Origin: Massilia sp. UMI-21
GTDB lineage: Bacteria; Pseudomonadota; Gammaproteobacteria; Burkholderiales; Burkholderiaceae_D
Direction of reading: 5' to 3'
DNA: 64,000 bases
Assembly (NCBI GenBank): GCA_015277795.1
Contig: CP063848.1
Span: 3,472,001 to 3,536,000 of the forward strand
The notes below the pieces were generated by a model. It did no database searches. It was not told where the DNA came from and saw only the letters and a list, made by a program, of their open reading frames with translations. The position numbers and the translations under genes were made by a program. Of this stretch, positions 29,656 to 38,463 are shown one piece after another. Every line of letters begins with the position of its first letter. Position 1 is the stretch's first letter.

Positions 29656-29765
29656 GCGTGCAAACGCGTCATCCGGCCGTCCCGGGACCATGCATGGCCG
29701 GCCGCCGAGACCTGACACCGAACAGGCTGGAAGGCTTGCCCTAACCGTTCCAGCCCGCATGGACC

Positions 29766-30488
29766 TTAGAGCTCGTTATGCTTGCGCTTGTCCCCGTTCA
29801 TTGGAACGAAGCCGCAGTCGGAATACTGCTTGCACAGCTTTTCCCGCATGTCATTGATCCCGTTCTTCTGAACGATCACGATGTTCTCGCAGTACCGGCG
29901 TAATCCGTCATGATCAAGATCGCTCTTGACCATGCAGTGCACACTCGGCGCCAGTGCACTGAAGTGGTGGCTGCTGAAAGACCGCAGGAAGGCCTGGTTG
30001 AACTGCGCGCCGGCAGGCGTGGCCTCCAGGCTGGCAATCATCCGACGTCCCTCGGCCGTGAGCTGGGGATGATAGTGGACGCCATACCATTCCCGTAAAA
30101 AGTGCTGGGCACGGCCTATTTCCTCCCGCTGTACGCGGTTTCCCATGCGCGCCATCGACCTGATTTCGTCATCGCTCGCCTTGGGCGGAGTCGCGCTGAA
30201 CCCGGGTGTCGGCGATGTGCCTTCTTGCGGGGCAACGACCTGCGCATCGCGCATCGGATCAGTACCAGAAGCGAGCTCGGTCATGCGTAGCGCCGAATAG
30301 TGATGGTTGATGATGAATACCAGGTAGTTTCTCTCGAACTGTGCGGTGTTGCCCCTGCCTGGCCCGTCGGCATGTGCGAGGCCAGCGCTGGCGACCAGCG
30401 CGCTCAGACCTAGTGCAGTGTTGCGGATCACTGCCCGGGATTGACGAAAGACAGTGATGCGGTTCAGTTTCTTGGCTGCGGTTTCCAT
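29766..30488 (-). CDS. Exported DUF305-like protein with two His-His motifs
   Basis: A 240-residue protein behind AAGGAGCG with an N-terminal signal sequence (about 20-41). Two segments resemble the DUF305 motif, FERNYLVFIINHHYSALRMTELA near 52-74 and FNQAFLRSFSSHHFSALAP near 158-176, so the protein may be a duplicated, diverged form. DUF305 proteins are four-helix periplasmic proteins often found in copper gene clusters, probably metal binders. The C-terminal part has three Cys. Confidence 0.72.
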   Translation of the reverse strand: METAAKKLNRITVFRQSRAVIRNTALGLSALVASAGLAHADGPGRGNTAQFERNYLVFIINHHYSALRMTELASGTDPMRDAQVVAPQEGTSPTPGFSATPPKASDDEIRSMARMGNRVQREEIGRAQHFLREWYGVHYHPQLTAEGRRMIASLEATPAGAQFNQAFLRSFSSHHFSALAPSVHCMVKSDLDHDGLRRYCENIVIVQKNGINDMREKLCKQYSDCGFVPMNGDKRKHNEL

Positions 30489-30687
30489 GTTTCGCTCCTT
30501 AGATGAGTATCAATGGGCTTGCGTGCAAGAACGTGGGCCACGTCGACGGCGTCCCCTGAGCGATGGCGCCAATGCCCGCGCGCGAGAATGCGGGCTTGTT
30601 GGGTCATCGGGCAGGGGATTGCGCTCGTGGCGGCGATGCCCGTCCCCGGTCCCACGGCAGATCCGGAGTCGATAAGGCGCCGTCGAA

Positions 30688-31029
30688 TCAGGCTCGAGGG
30701 GGCGGGTGAAGAACTGCGGGAACGTGGCTGGAAAACTCGGCCCGTAGAGAAAGCCAATTCTCCGGTGGGATGGGTGGGCTGCTAAATAACGGCAAGACGG
30801 TAACGGGAGCGTACGCCACGGCTGCGTCGGAACAGCAAAGCCGCTCGCCGTGGCAACAACTGCCATCTTCGGTTTCAGCGACCTCACCCGCCATTTCAGC
30901 ACAATCGCCGGTTCCGGCTCCAATCTCGACTGTCATCGTGTGGCACGTGACGGCTGCGGTCGCATACCCGTGGTAGGTGACCATCAGACACAACGTGCAC
31001 CAGACAATTTTGCGTAGGAGCGCGGCCAT
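30688..31029 (-). CDS. Small exported Cys-rich protein of a copper cluster
   Basis: A 113-residue protein with an N-terminal hydrophobic signal (VWCTLCLMVTYHGYATAA) and a Cys-rich middle (TCHTM, DCAEM, SCCHGERLCC). The C-terminal segment FSSHVPAVLHPPPRA is a tail seen in small exported proteins of heavy-metal operons. It is probably a periplasmic or membrane-anchored metal-binding protein. It runs in the same direction as the DUF305-like gene at 29766. Family not firmly recognised. Confidence 0.65.
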   Translation of the reverse strand: MAALLRKIVWCTLCLMVTYHGYATAAVTCHTMTVEIGAGTGDCAEMAGEVAETEDGSCCHGERLCCSDAAVAYAPVTVLPLFSSPPIPPENWLSLRAEFSSHVPAVLHPPPRA

Positions 31030-31170
31030 GCAAAAACTCTAACTCCTTCGCACGACGCTCCGCTACACGATACGAATGGGCAAACGCTCCACGGTATGTT
31101 CCTCCGGCTGAATCGGGGCACCGACGTGATGCACTTTCGGCACCCGGCACCCTGGAGCTACTACCGCTAC

Positions 31171-31584
31171 TTACTTTTTTGGCGGATGGTATTTGGTCAT
31201 CCACTGATCGAGCTTCTGGATCTCTTTGGTTTGATCAGAAATGATTTTTTTTGCCATCTGCTGCATCTGCGGATCCTTGCCGTTCTTTAATTGTGCTTTC
31301 GCCATATCGATGCCGGCCTGATGATGAGACCGCATCATCATTGCAAAATCGTGGTCGGGATTGCCCGTCATCGGCATGGTCGACATTTTCTGATGCATGT
31401 CCTGCATGGTCTTCATCATTTCCTGATGGGACATGTTCCCTTGCTGCGACGCTGTGGCAGAGGCAGATCCATGCTGGGCATGCTGGTCATGCTGTCCGGA
31501 CTGGGCGAATGTGCTTCCCGCAGCGCCAAGAGTCAGCGCAACTGCCGCCGCAACCATAGCAATACGTGCCTGTACTTTTTTCAT
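31171..31584 (-). CDS. Periplasmic DUF305 protein
   Basis: A 137-residue exported protein. The start at 31584 follows GGAG and gives a clean signal peptide (ending FAQ). A His/Met-rich linker (QHDQHAQHG, MQDMHQKMSTMPM) precedes the DUF305 core with DFAMMMRSHHQAGIDMAKAQL, whose His-His and Met residues are candidate copper ligands, and ends IQKLDQWMTKYHPPKK. It is divergent from the copper operon that starts at 31823. Confidence 0.88.
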   Translation of the reverse strand: MKKVQARIAMVAAAVALTLGAAGSTFAQSGQHDQHAQHGSASATASQQGNMSHQEMMKTMQDMHQKMSTMPMTGNPDHDFAMMMRSHHQAGIDMAKAQLKNGKDPQMQQMAKKIISDQTKEIQKLDQWMTKYHPPKK

Positions 31585-31783
31585 CCTGATCTCCTTGTTC
31601 AAATTGAACATCGTGCCGCAGCAATAGACAAATGCAGCACGTCCGTGCTGATTCTGTGAGGATTCAATACGCGTCTGCTGTGCGCTAGCGCACCCTATGT
31701 TGACATTGGTGCATCTGCATCTTTGGTGCGTTCGACGGTGATCCTGACTGCGTACATGCACACTTTACTCAGCCTTAAGCCCA

Positions 31784-31812
31784 TTACTGGCCGAAAATTG
31801 TCGTGCTATACT
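31784..31812 (+). promoter_or_regulatory. Promoter of the plus-strand copper operon
   Basis: TTACTG and TATACT are separated by exactly 17 bp, and TG stands one base before the -10 box (extended -10). The first gene starts 11 bp after it, so the transcript leader would be very short, or the first gene may begin at a later codon. Confidence 0.6.
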
Positions 31813-31822
31813 CCGCTAGACC

Positions 31823-32251
31823 ATGACCCGCACTCTCAAGACATTCCTGCTCTGGCTGTTGATTGCCGTGCTACCGCTCAACGCGGTTGCTGGCAGCCTT
31901 GGCATGTCTTGCTCGCCGGTTCATCAGCAGTTGCAAGAACCGACTGTCACCGGTGTGCTTCACCAGAAAGACATGACTGATGCACATGCTCAGCATGGCA
32001 CAGAGCATGCAGGCCATGCGGTTGACTCGACGGCTGCAGCCGCTTCGCTCGCCCCAGATGTCGAGAAGCAACCACACACTTCCTGCGGTGCGTGTTCGGC
32101 TTTCTGCCTCGGCGCAGCCGCACCACCTTCAACCGATCTCGCTGTTCCTTCCTTCAACGGCTCCGACGTCGTTCTCCCTTCGCCTGCCGCGTTTGCCGTG
32201 GGCTTCATCCAGGACGGCCCCCAGCGCCCTCCCCGGCACCAATCCGCTTAA
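31823..32251 (+). CDS. Small exported Cys/His-rich protein at the head of the copper operon
   Basis: A 142-residue protein with a signal peptide (MTRTLKTFLLWLLIAVLPLNAVA). A His-rich segment (DAHAQHGTEHAGHA) and a Cys motif HTSCGACSAFCLGAA are followed by a C-terminal FIQDGPQRPPRHQSA. The layout resembles DUF2946/CzcI-like small periplasmic proteins that stand first in metal operons. Similar proteins are encoded at 51069 and 59705. Probable periplasmic copper binder; function not established. Confidence 0.7.
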   Translation: MTRTLKTFLLWLLIAVLPLNAVAGSLGMSCSPVHQQLQEPTVTGVLHQKDMTDAHAQHGTEHAGHAVDSTAAAASLAPDVEKQPHTSCGACSAFCLGAAAPPSTDLAVPSFNGSDVVLPSPAAFAVGFIQDGPQRPPRHQSA

Positions 32252-32353
32252 TCGAAACAAGAGCTGACCCGGCTGTTTGCAGCCGCCGGCGTTGCGCCTC
32301 TTGAGCATCAGCGCGTGCGTACGCACGCCCGTTTCCGATTTTGAGGATTGAAC

Positions 32354-32722
32354 ATGAAACTCAAGCTTTGGGCTGCCACTATTGGCGCCCTGCTGGCTGT
32401 GCCTGTTTCCGCACTGGCCCAGCAATCCCTGCACGCGCCTGACCCGGCAGATCCACGCGTTGCCGTTCCGCCTGCACTGTACGAATCCGCCTTCACGAGC
32501 GCTTCCCTGCCTAAACCGGAACAGAGCGATGTTACGCCCGACAAGGTCTGGCGAGCCGCAAACGACACCGTAGCTGGAGGCCCGGGGCATGCCGGGCATG
32601 GCGCCGCGCACGAGACCAACCCTGCGCCAGCCAGCAGCCACGCACACGCCGGACATGCGGCGCCGGCACCCGCTGCGAAGCCAGCCGTTCAGCCTGCTGC
32701 CGACCACAGCAAACATCACTAA
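32354..32722 (+). CDS. Periplasmic His-rich protein of the copper operon
   Basis: A 122-residue exported protein (signal MKLKLWAATIGALLAVPVSALA) starting at the ATG at 32354 rather than the TTG at 32348. The mature part ends in Ala/His/Pro-rich sequence (GHAGHGAAHETN, SHAHAGHAAPAP, ADHSKHH), which looks like a flexible copper-binding tail. It lies 13 bp before the outer-membrane factor gene. No named family recognised. Confidence 0.7.
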   Translation: MKLKLWAATIGALLAVPVSALAQQSLHAPDPADPRVAVPPALYESAFTSASLPKPEQSDVTPDKVWRAANDTVAGGPGHAGHGAAHETNPAPASSHAHAGHAAPAPAAKPAVQPAADHSKHH

Positions 32723-32734
32723 GCCAAGGCACCA

Positions 32735-34150
32735 ATGACAATAAAGCCACCAATTCCTTCACTGCGTGCCATTGCTGCAGGCGTTGCGGTCCTTGTTCTG
32801 AGCGGTTGCGCTACCTTCTCGAAGGACGGCGGCCTCGACGCAGTCTCGGCTTTGACGGCCGAGCGCACAGGCCAGGACATCCGTCTCTCGAAAGCAACTG
32901 GCGAGAGCGAGCCTGCGCAGGCTGAGCTTGCTGAAATGCTGAAGCAGCCACTGTCGGCCGACAGTGCCGTACGTATCGCCCTTCTCAACAATCGGGGCCT
33001 GCGTGCCTCGCTCGCCAACCTGGGTGTAGCCGAGGCCGACCTCGTGCAGGCGGGCCGCATGAGCAACCCAAGCTTCAGTTTTGGGCGCATGTCGGGCGGC
33101 GGAGAGACCGAGATCGAGCGCAGCGTCATGATCGACCTGGTCGGCCTGGTCACCATTCCACTGCGCCGGGATATCGAATCGCGCCGCTTCCAAAGCGCCA
33201 AGCTCGTTGCGGCGACTGAAGCGGTTCGTCTGGCTGCCGACACACGCAAGGCTTACTTCAACGCCGTGGCGGCTGTGCAGGCGGCGCGGTATGCGGAACA
33301 GGTCCGCGACGCAGCCCAGGCAAGTGCCGAACTGGCGCAGCGCATGGCCAAGGTCGGAAACCTCAGCGCCCTCGACCAGGCACGCGAGCAAGCCTTCTCC
33401 GCCGAGTCAACAGCGCAGCTCGCTCGAGCCCGCCACAATGCAACGGCCGCGCGCGAGCAGCTCACGCGGCTGATGGGCGTCTGGGGAACCAACACGGCTT
33501 ATCAGCTCCCGGACAAGCTTCCGGAACTGCCGGCAGCTCCGCGCGATGCCACCAATATCGAGGCAACCGCAATGCAGCAGCGTCTCGACGTGCGCCTGGC
33601 AAAGCTGGACACGGAGGCGACCGCGCGCGCGCTGGGGCTGACGAAAGCCACGGGATTCGTGAACGTCCTCGACGCCGGCTACGTCAACTCGAGCAAGTCG
33701 GGCTCCCCGCGCGAGAACGGCTACGAGATCGAACTGGCCCTGCCCCTCTTCGACTGGGGTGGCGCGCGCACCGCCAAGGCCGAGGCGCTCTACATGCAGT
33801 CGGTGCACCGCACAGCGGATACCGCCACCGTCGCCCGCTCGCAGGTGCGCGAAGCCTATTCGGCCTACCGGACCACCTACGACGTCGCCAGGCACTATCG
33901 CGACGAAGTCGTCCCACTCCAGAAAAAGATCTCCGAAGAGACCCTGCTCCGCTACAACGGCATGCTGATGAGTGTCTTCGAGCTGCTGGCCGACGCACGC
34001 GCCCAGATTACCGGCGTGAACGCTGCCATCGAAGCGCAGCGCGACTACTGGATCGCCGAAACCGATCTGCAGGCTGCCATCAGCGGAAGCGGAGGCTCTT
34101 CCGTCTCACTGGCATCAAGCTCTTCTGCCGAAGCAGCCCCGGAACATTAA
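32735..34150 (+). CDS. TolC-family outer-membrane lipoprotein of the copper operon
   Basis: A 471-residue outer-membrane factor with a lipobox (VLVLSGC, Cys about 24) and two OEP repeats, including NRGLRASLANLGVAEADLVQAGRM and the C-terminal LRYNGMLMSVFELLADAR. Such proteins form the exit duct for periplasmic substrates. No RND or adaptor gene stands beside it. In copper clusters of this type it is found beside a multicopper oxidase and may serve another inner-membrane pump or copper sequestration at the envelope. Confidence 0.88.
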   Translation: MTIKPPIPSLRAIAAGVAVLVLSGCATFSKDGGLDAVSALTAERTGQDIRLSKATGESEPAQAELAEMLKQPLSADSAVRIALLNNRGLRASLANLGVAEADLVQAGRMSNPSFSFGRMSGGGETEIERSVMIDLVGLVTIPLRRDIESRRFQSAKLVAATEAVRLAADTRKAYFNAVAAVQAARYAEQVRDAAQASAELAQRMAKVGNLSALDQAREQAFSAESTAQLARARHNATAAREQLTRLMGVWGTNTAYQLPDKLPELPAAPRDATNIEATAMQQRLDVRLAKLDTEATARALGLTKATGFVNVLDAGYVNSSKSGSPRENGYEIELALPLFDWGGARTAKAEALYMQSVHRTADTATVARSQVREAYSAYRTTYDVARHYRDEVVPLQKKISEETLLRYNGMLMSVFELLADARAQITGVNAAIEAQRDYWIAETDLQAAISGSGGSSVSLASSSSAEAAPEH

Positions 34151-34166
34151 ACAAGGAATTAGCAAT

Positions 34167-35558
34167 ATGAGTTCTCGTAGAGATTTCTTCACCGGTGCCG
34201 CGGCGCTGGTCGGTGCCGGGCTGGTAAGCCGTGCAGGCGCCGCCACGCTGCCGGAGGCGCCGATCATGACCACCGCTGCGACGCAGCCACCGCTGCTGCC
34301 TCCTAACGGCCGCCCGTACAACCCGGTTGTCACCCTGAACGGCTGGTCGCTCCCCTGGCGCATGAACAATGGCGTCAAGGAGTTCCACTTGATTGCCGAG
34401 CCGGTGGTGCGTGAAATCGCCCCTGGCATGAAAGCCAATCTGTGGGGCTACAACGGCCAAAGCCCGGGGCCGACCATCGAGGTGGTCGAGGGCGACCGCG
34501 TCCGTATTTTTGTCACCAACCGCCTGCCGGAGCATACGAGCATCCACTGGCATGGCCAGCGCCTGCCGAACGGCATGGACGGGGTCACCGGCCTGAACCA
34601 GCCTGGTATCCAGCCCGGCAAGACCTTTGTCTACGAGTTCGTGGCACGGCGTCCTGGCACCTTCATGTACCACCCGCATGCGGACGAGATGGTGCAGATG
34701 GCGATGGGGATGATGGGGTTCTGGGTAACCCACCCGAAGAATCCGAAGCACCACGCGGTGGACCGGGACTTCGTGTTCCTGCTGAATGCCTACGACATCG
34801 AGCCCGGCAGCTATACGCCACGGGTCAACGAGATGCTCGACTTTAATATCTGGACCTTCAACAGCCGCGTCTTCCCGGGCATCGACACGATGAACGTCCG
34901 CCAGGGCGACCGCGTGCGCATCCGCACGGGCAACCTGACGATGACGAACCACCCGATCCACCTGCACGGCCACGAGTTCGAGGTGACCGGCACCGACGGC
35001 GGCTGGACGCGGCCCGAGTCGCGCTGGCCCGAGGTCACGACCGACGTCGCGGTAGGCCAGATGCGCGCCATCGAATTCGTTGCGGACGAGCCGGGCGACT
35101 GGGCATTCCACTGCCACAAGTCGCACCACACGATGAACGCCATGGGCCACGACGTCCCGACCCTGATCGGTGTCGACCATCGTGGAGTCGCCGAGAAGAT
35201 CACCAAGCTTATCCCCGACTACATGGTCATGGGCGACAAAGGCGGTTCGATGGGCGACATGGAGATGCCGATCCCGGAAAACACCTTGCCGATGATGACT
35301 GGCCAGGGTCCGTTCGGCGGCGTCGAGATGGGCGGCATGTTCACGGTCCTGAAGGTTCGCAAGGACCAGAAACCGGGCGACTATCGGGATCCGGGCTGGT
35401 ACAAGCATCCCTCGGGCACGGTTGCCTACGAGTGGAAGGGAGAACCGCCGGCTGCCGTGCGCAGCCAGACGGCCGGCGGCCAGGCCATGCCCGCCGTGAA
35501 GCCGGCGGACATCGAGGTAACCGTTCGTAAGCCGACTGGCCACCAGGGTCATCACTAA
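34167..35558 (+). CDS. Multicopper oxidase, Tat-exported
   Basis: A 463-residue periplasmic oxidase with a twin-arginine signal (SSRRDFFTGAAALVGAG). All four copper-ligand motifs are visible: HWHGQRLPNGMDG, YHPHADEM, HPIHLHGHEF and HCHKSHHTMNAMG. It probably oxidises Cu+ to less toxic Cu2+ or oxidises organic substrates. A Met-rich C-terminal region (MGDKGGSMGDMEMP...LPMMTGQ) may bind Cu+. It is shorter than, and separate from, the CopA oxidase at 48956. It lies in the operon between the outer-membrane factor and the DUF411 gene. Confidence 0.92.
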   Translation: MSSRRDFFTGAAALVGAGLVSRAGAATLPEAPIMTTAATQPPLLPPNGRPYNPVVTLNGWSLPWRMNNGVKEFHLIAEPVVREIAPGMKANLWGYNGQSPGPTIEVVEGDRVRIFVTNRLPEHTSIHWHGQRLPNGMDGVTGLNQPGIQPGKTFVYEFVARRPGTFMYHPHADEMVQMAMGMMGFWVTHPKNPKHHAVDRDFVFLLNAYDIEPGSYTPRVNEMLDFNIWTFNSRVFPGIDTMNVRQGDRVRIRTGNLTMTNHPIHLHGHEFEVTGTDGGWTRPESRWPEVTTDVAVGQMRAIEFVADEPGDWAFHCHKSHHTMNAMGHDVPTLIGVDHRGVAEKITKLIPDYMVMGDKGGSMGDMEMPIPENTLPMMTGQGPFGGVEMGGMFTVLKVRKDQKPGDYRDPGWYKHPSGTVAYEWKGEPPAAVRSQTAGGQAMPAVKPADIEVTVRKPTGHQGHH

Positions 35559-35620
35559 GCAAAATACGACATCAACTCAGGTACCACTCGGGTACCGACC
35601 AGGTACGAAAGGACTGTCTC

Positions 35621-36064
35621 ATGAAGCGACGATTATTCAGCCAGGTTGCACTCGCAGCTGCATTATTCACGCCCGTATTTGCGATGGCTGCCGCCCCCAT
35701 CATCGAGGTGTTCAAGACCGAATCATGCGGGTGCTGCGGCGCCTGGGTCGAGCACCTGAAAGCGAATGGCTTCGCCACGCGTGTCGTCAATGTCGAGAAC
35801 CCGTCCGATTACCGGGAACGTGGCGGCATTCCGGACAAACTCGGCTCCTGCCACACCGGCATGGTCCAGGGCTACGCCATCGAAGGGCACGTTCCTGCAA
35901 GTGACATCAAGCGGCTGCTCGCACAGAAACCAAAGGCCAAGGGTCTGGCCGTTCCTGCGATGCCGCTTGGCTCGCCCGGAATGGAAGGCCCGCGCAAGGA
36001 TCCGTATGACGTCCTGCTGGTACAGGCCAATGGTCAAACGAAGGTCTTCAAGCACTACAACTAA
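35621..36064 (+). CDS. DUF411 periplasmic metal-binding protein
   Basis: A 147-residue exported protein with a signal peptide ending MAAA and the DUF411 signature EVFKTESCGCCGAWVEHL, followed by LGSCHTGMVQGYAIEGHVP. The Cys-x-Cys-Cys and later Cys-His are candidate copper ligands. DUF411 proteins are common in cop and cus clusters. The gene follows the oxidase after a 62-bp gap that holds three near-copies of a GGTAC-containing unit. Confidence 0.9.
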   Translation: MKRRLFSQVALAAALFTPVFAMAAAPIIEVFKTESCGCCGAWVEHLKANGFATRVVNVENPSDYRERGGIPDKLGSCHTGMVQGYAIEGHVPASDIKRLLAQKPKAKGLAVPAMPLGSPGMEGPRKDPYDVLLVQANGQTKVFKHYN

Positions 36065-36094
36065 AACTAACTACAACCCAAGAAAGGAATCACC

Positions 36095-36457
36095 ATGAAC
36101 GCAATTTCGAAACTGGTCATTGCTATCGCAATGACCGCAACGGCCTCCATCGCGACCGCCCAGCAAGGCGCGCACAGCGGCCACGGTTCCCACGATGCGC
36201 ATGCCGCACATGCTGGTCACCAGGCCGCGGCGCCTGCCGAGCTGACCGATGGCGAAGTCAAGAAGGTCGACAAGGAAACCGGGAAGATCACGCTGCGTCA
36301 CGGCGAGCTGAAAAACCTCAACATGGCGGCGATGACCATGGTCTTCCGCGTCAAGGACCCTTCCATGCTCGACCAGGTAAAGGTCGGCAGCAAGGTCAAG
36401 TTTGCAGCCGACCGGGTGAACGGCGCCGTAACGATCGTTCAGCTTCAGGCTCCCTGA
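36095..36457 (+). CDS. CusF-like periplasmic copper-binding protein
   Basis: A 120-residue exported protein with a His-rich linker (HSGHGSHDAHAAHAGH) and a CusF-type OB-fold (KKVDKETGKITLRHGELKNL). The Cu-binding Met pair is present in NMAAMTMVF, but the tryptophan that caps the copper in CusF (LNW) is Asn-Met here, so the site differs. It is a probable periplasmic Cu chaperone in the copper operon. Confidence 0.85.
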   Translation: MNAISKLVIAIAMTATASIATAQQGAHSGHGSHDAHAAHAGHQAAAPAELTDGEVKKVDKETGKITLRHGELKNLNMAAMTMVFRVKDPSMLDQVKVGSKVKFAADRVNGAVTIVQLQAP

Positions 36458-36522
36458 TAAGCAGGCCCATTGATCGGGTCCTGCGTGTCAGCACACGCGC
36501 AGGGCCTTAACAGGAGAATCAA

Positions 36523-36888
36523 ATGAAAGCAAAAAACCTGTTTGTGTCTATCGTGGCTGCAGCCGGATGCGTATTGGGCGCCTCGGCGCTTGCGCATACG
36601 AAGCTGGAGTCCTCCATGCCACAAGCAAATGCCGTGGTCGCCACGGCCCCCACCCAGGTGCGCCTGCAGTTCAGCGATCCGCTCGAGCTACCGTTCAGCA
36701 AGGTCAAGCTGATAGACGAAAAGGGTGCTGTCGTCGAGGCGTCTAAGATTGCGGCTGATGGCGCCAATCCCAAAGCCCTGGTTGCCACCGTCCCTGCCCT
36801 GCGCTCGGGAGCTTATCGCGTCCAGTGGAGCACCGTCACGCGCGATGGCCACAAGGTCAAAGGCGAGTTTGCCTTCCGGGTAAAGTGA
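36523..36888 (+). CDS. copC: Periplasmic copper-binding protein CopC
   Basis: A 121-residue protein with a signal peptide ending ALA, then HTKLESSMPQANAVV, where the new N-terminal His is the expected Cu2+ ligand. The C-terminal VQWSTVTRDGHKVKGEFAFRV carries the conserved Asp and His. Immunoglobulin-like CopC proteins hand copper to CopD. A short intercistronic hairpin (CCTGCGTGT against ACACGCGCAGG) precedes it at about 36481-36504. It is followed by copD with a 1-bp gap. Confidence 0.93.
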   Translation: MKAKNLFVSIVAAAGCVLGASALAHTKLESSMPQANAVVATAPTQVRLQFSDPLELPFSKVKLIDEKGAVVEASKIAADGANPKALVATVPALRSGAYRVQWSTVTRDGHKVKGEFAFRVK

Positions 36889-36889
36889 C

Positions 36890-37831
36890 GTGGAGTCAGA
36901 CATTGCACTGGCCCAGCGGCTCGCAACGGTCGTCCTGAACCTGTCGGTGTCCATACTCGTCGGCGCCGGCGCCGCAACACTCTGGCTTCGCAGAGCGAGC
37001 TCGCCCTGGGCGGCCGGCATGGTGCCTCGCCTGCACAGGGCGATGCTTGCCTGTTTCGCGACAGCGACGGTGTCCTATATTGCGGTGCTCTGGCTCGAGG
37101 CAGCGTCGATGGCGGAGGTGCCGGTAGCAGAGGCATTCCCTGCCGTTCAGTCCGTTATCACGGCAACGCACTACGGCTACGCCTGGATGCTCGGCGCCGC
37201 AGCGCTGATCGTCGCCTGGGTCACGGCTGCAGTACGACCGGGCGCCCTGGGCCTTGGGCCGGCCTCCGTGCTACGGCTCGCCGCGCTGGGACTGTTCCTG
37301 TACAGCCGCAGCATCGTCAGCCACGCCGGCGCCGCAGGAGATTTCACCTGGGCAGTCGCCGTCGATTGGGTACACCTCGTCCTGATCAGCGTTTGGGTAG
37401 GCGAAGTGATCGTCGCCGGCCTGATTACCCTGCGCCGGGAGCCCGCGCCCGGACAGGAGAACCGTATTGAATGCGCACGCTACATCGAGGCGCTTTCGAC
37501 CTCGGCAACTGTCGCGCTGGTCGGTATCTTTGTTACCGGCGCCCTGAGCGCGTGGCGGGGAGTTGGAAGTCCAGACCAGGTCTTCGGCAACCCCTATGGA
37601 ACCATGTTGCTCATCAAGGTCGGGCTGGTCCTTTGCGCGGCGGCGCTTGGCGGCATGAACCGCTTCGTCGTCATGCCTGCGCTACTCGCCCGGCTGTGCG
37701 GCACCCGGGCACCTGAACCAGGCGCCACCCGCAGGTTTGCACTTGTCCTGCAAGTCGAGGCGATCATCCTGCTGGCCGTTATTGTCGCGGCCGCCATCTT
37801 GAGCTCTACTCCCCCCCCAACGGCGTCGTAA
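36890..37831 (+). CDS. copD: Copper resistance inner-membrane protein CopD
   Basis: A 313-residue protein with about eight membrane helices, starting at a GTG one base after the copC stop. Conserved family features include WVHLVLISVWVGE, a heme/copper-site-like His in a membrane helix, and GGMNRFVVMPALL near the end. CopD is thought to move copper across the inner membrane with CopC. The gene ends near a run of eight C. Confidence 0.9.
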   Translation: MESDIALAQRLATVVLNLSVSILVGAGAATLWLRRASSPWAAGMVPRLHRAMLACFATATVSYIAVLWLEAASMAEVPVAEAFPAVQSVITATHYGYAWMLGAAALIVAWVTAAVRPGALGLGPASVLRLAALGLFLYSRSIVSHAGAAGDFTWAVAVDWVHLVLISVWVGEVIVAGLITLRREPAPGQENRIECARYIEALSTSATVALVGIFVTGALSAWRGVGSPDQVFGNPYGTMLLIKVGLVLCAAALGGMNRFVVMPALLARLCGTRAPEPGATRRFALVLQVEAIILLAVIVAAAILSSTPPPTAS

Positions 37832-37857
37832 GACACCTTCAACCACAAGGAATAGCA

Positions 37858-38301
37858 ATGAGAATCCAATCCACGGCCGGAGTCCTGCTCGCAACAGCAC
37901 TATTCGCAACATCTGCTGGCAGTCTTGCAGCGACGCCGAAAGAGACCCTTGCGGCCTTCCATGCGGCCCTTGCCAGTGGCGACAAGGCAAAGGCAACCAG
38001 CCTGCTCGCACCTGAGGTCGCGATCTACGAGGCTGGTCATGTGGAACGCTCGCGTGAGGAATATGCCGGCCACCACCTCGGTGGCGATATGGAGTTCGCG
38101 AAGAGCGCGACCCGCAAGGTGTTGAAGCAGACCGAACGCATCGATGGCAAGACGGCGATCGTGTGGGAAGAAACCGAAACAACGGGAACTGCCCGCGGAA
38201 AGCCGGTTCACGTGTTTGGCACGGAGACGGCAGTCCTCGAGAAGAATGGGGATCACTGGACGATTGTTCACGTCCACTGGTCGTCACGTAAGGCGAAGTA
38301 G
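37858..38301 (+). CDS. Exported NTF2-like (SnoaL/DUF4440) protein
   Basis: A 147-residue protein with a signal peptide ending SLA and an NTF2-fold domain (ETLAAFHAALASGDKAKATSLLAPEVAIYE...VWEETETTGTARGKPVHVFGTETAVL...WTIVHVHWSS). Such proteins often close copper operons of this type; their role is unknown. It is the last gene of the operon before IS66 debris. Confidence 0.85.
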   Translation: MRIQSTAGVLLATALFATSAGSLAATPKETLAAFHAALASGDKAKATSLLAPEVAIYEAGHVERSREEYAGHHLGGDMEFAKSATRKVLKQTERIDGKTAIVWEETETTGTARGKPVHVFGTETAVLEKNGDHWTIVHVHWSSRKAK

Positions 38302-38463
38302 TCGGCGCCCGAGCGACCGTGGATTCTACGCCTGGCTTGGCGTCTCGACGCTGGCAGCTTATGGAAGGGATACCATGCCAAGCTGTCCGCCAGGCGTCGT
38401 GTCGCTTGGAGTAACGCGGAAATGAATGTGTAGACCTGCCGTGGTCCGCGTAAACTTCGACAC

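Noticed and set aside
35570..35618. Three near-copies of a GGTAC-containing unit before the DUF411 gene
   Set aside because: They are short and imperfect in a small intergenic gap; too little to claim an operator or an array.
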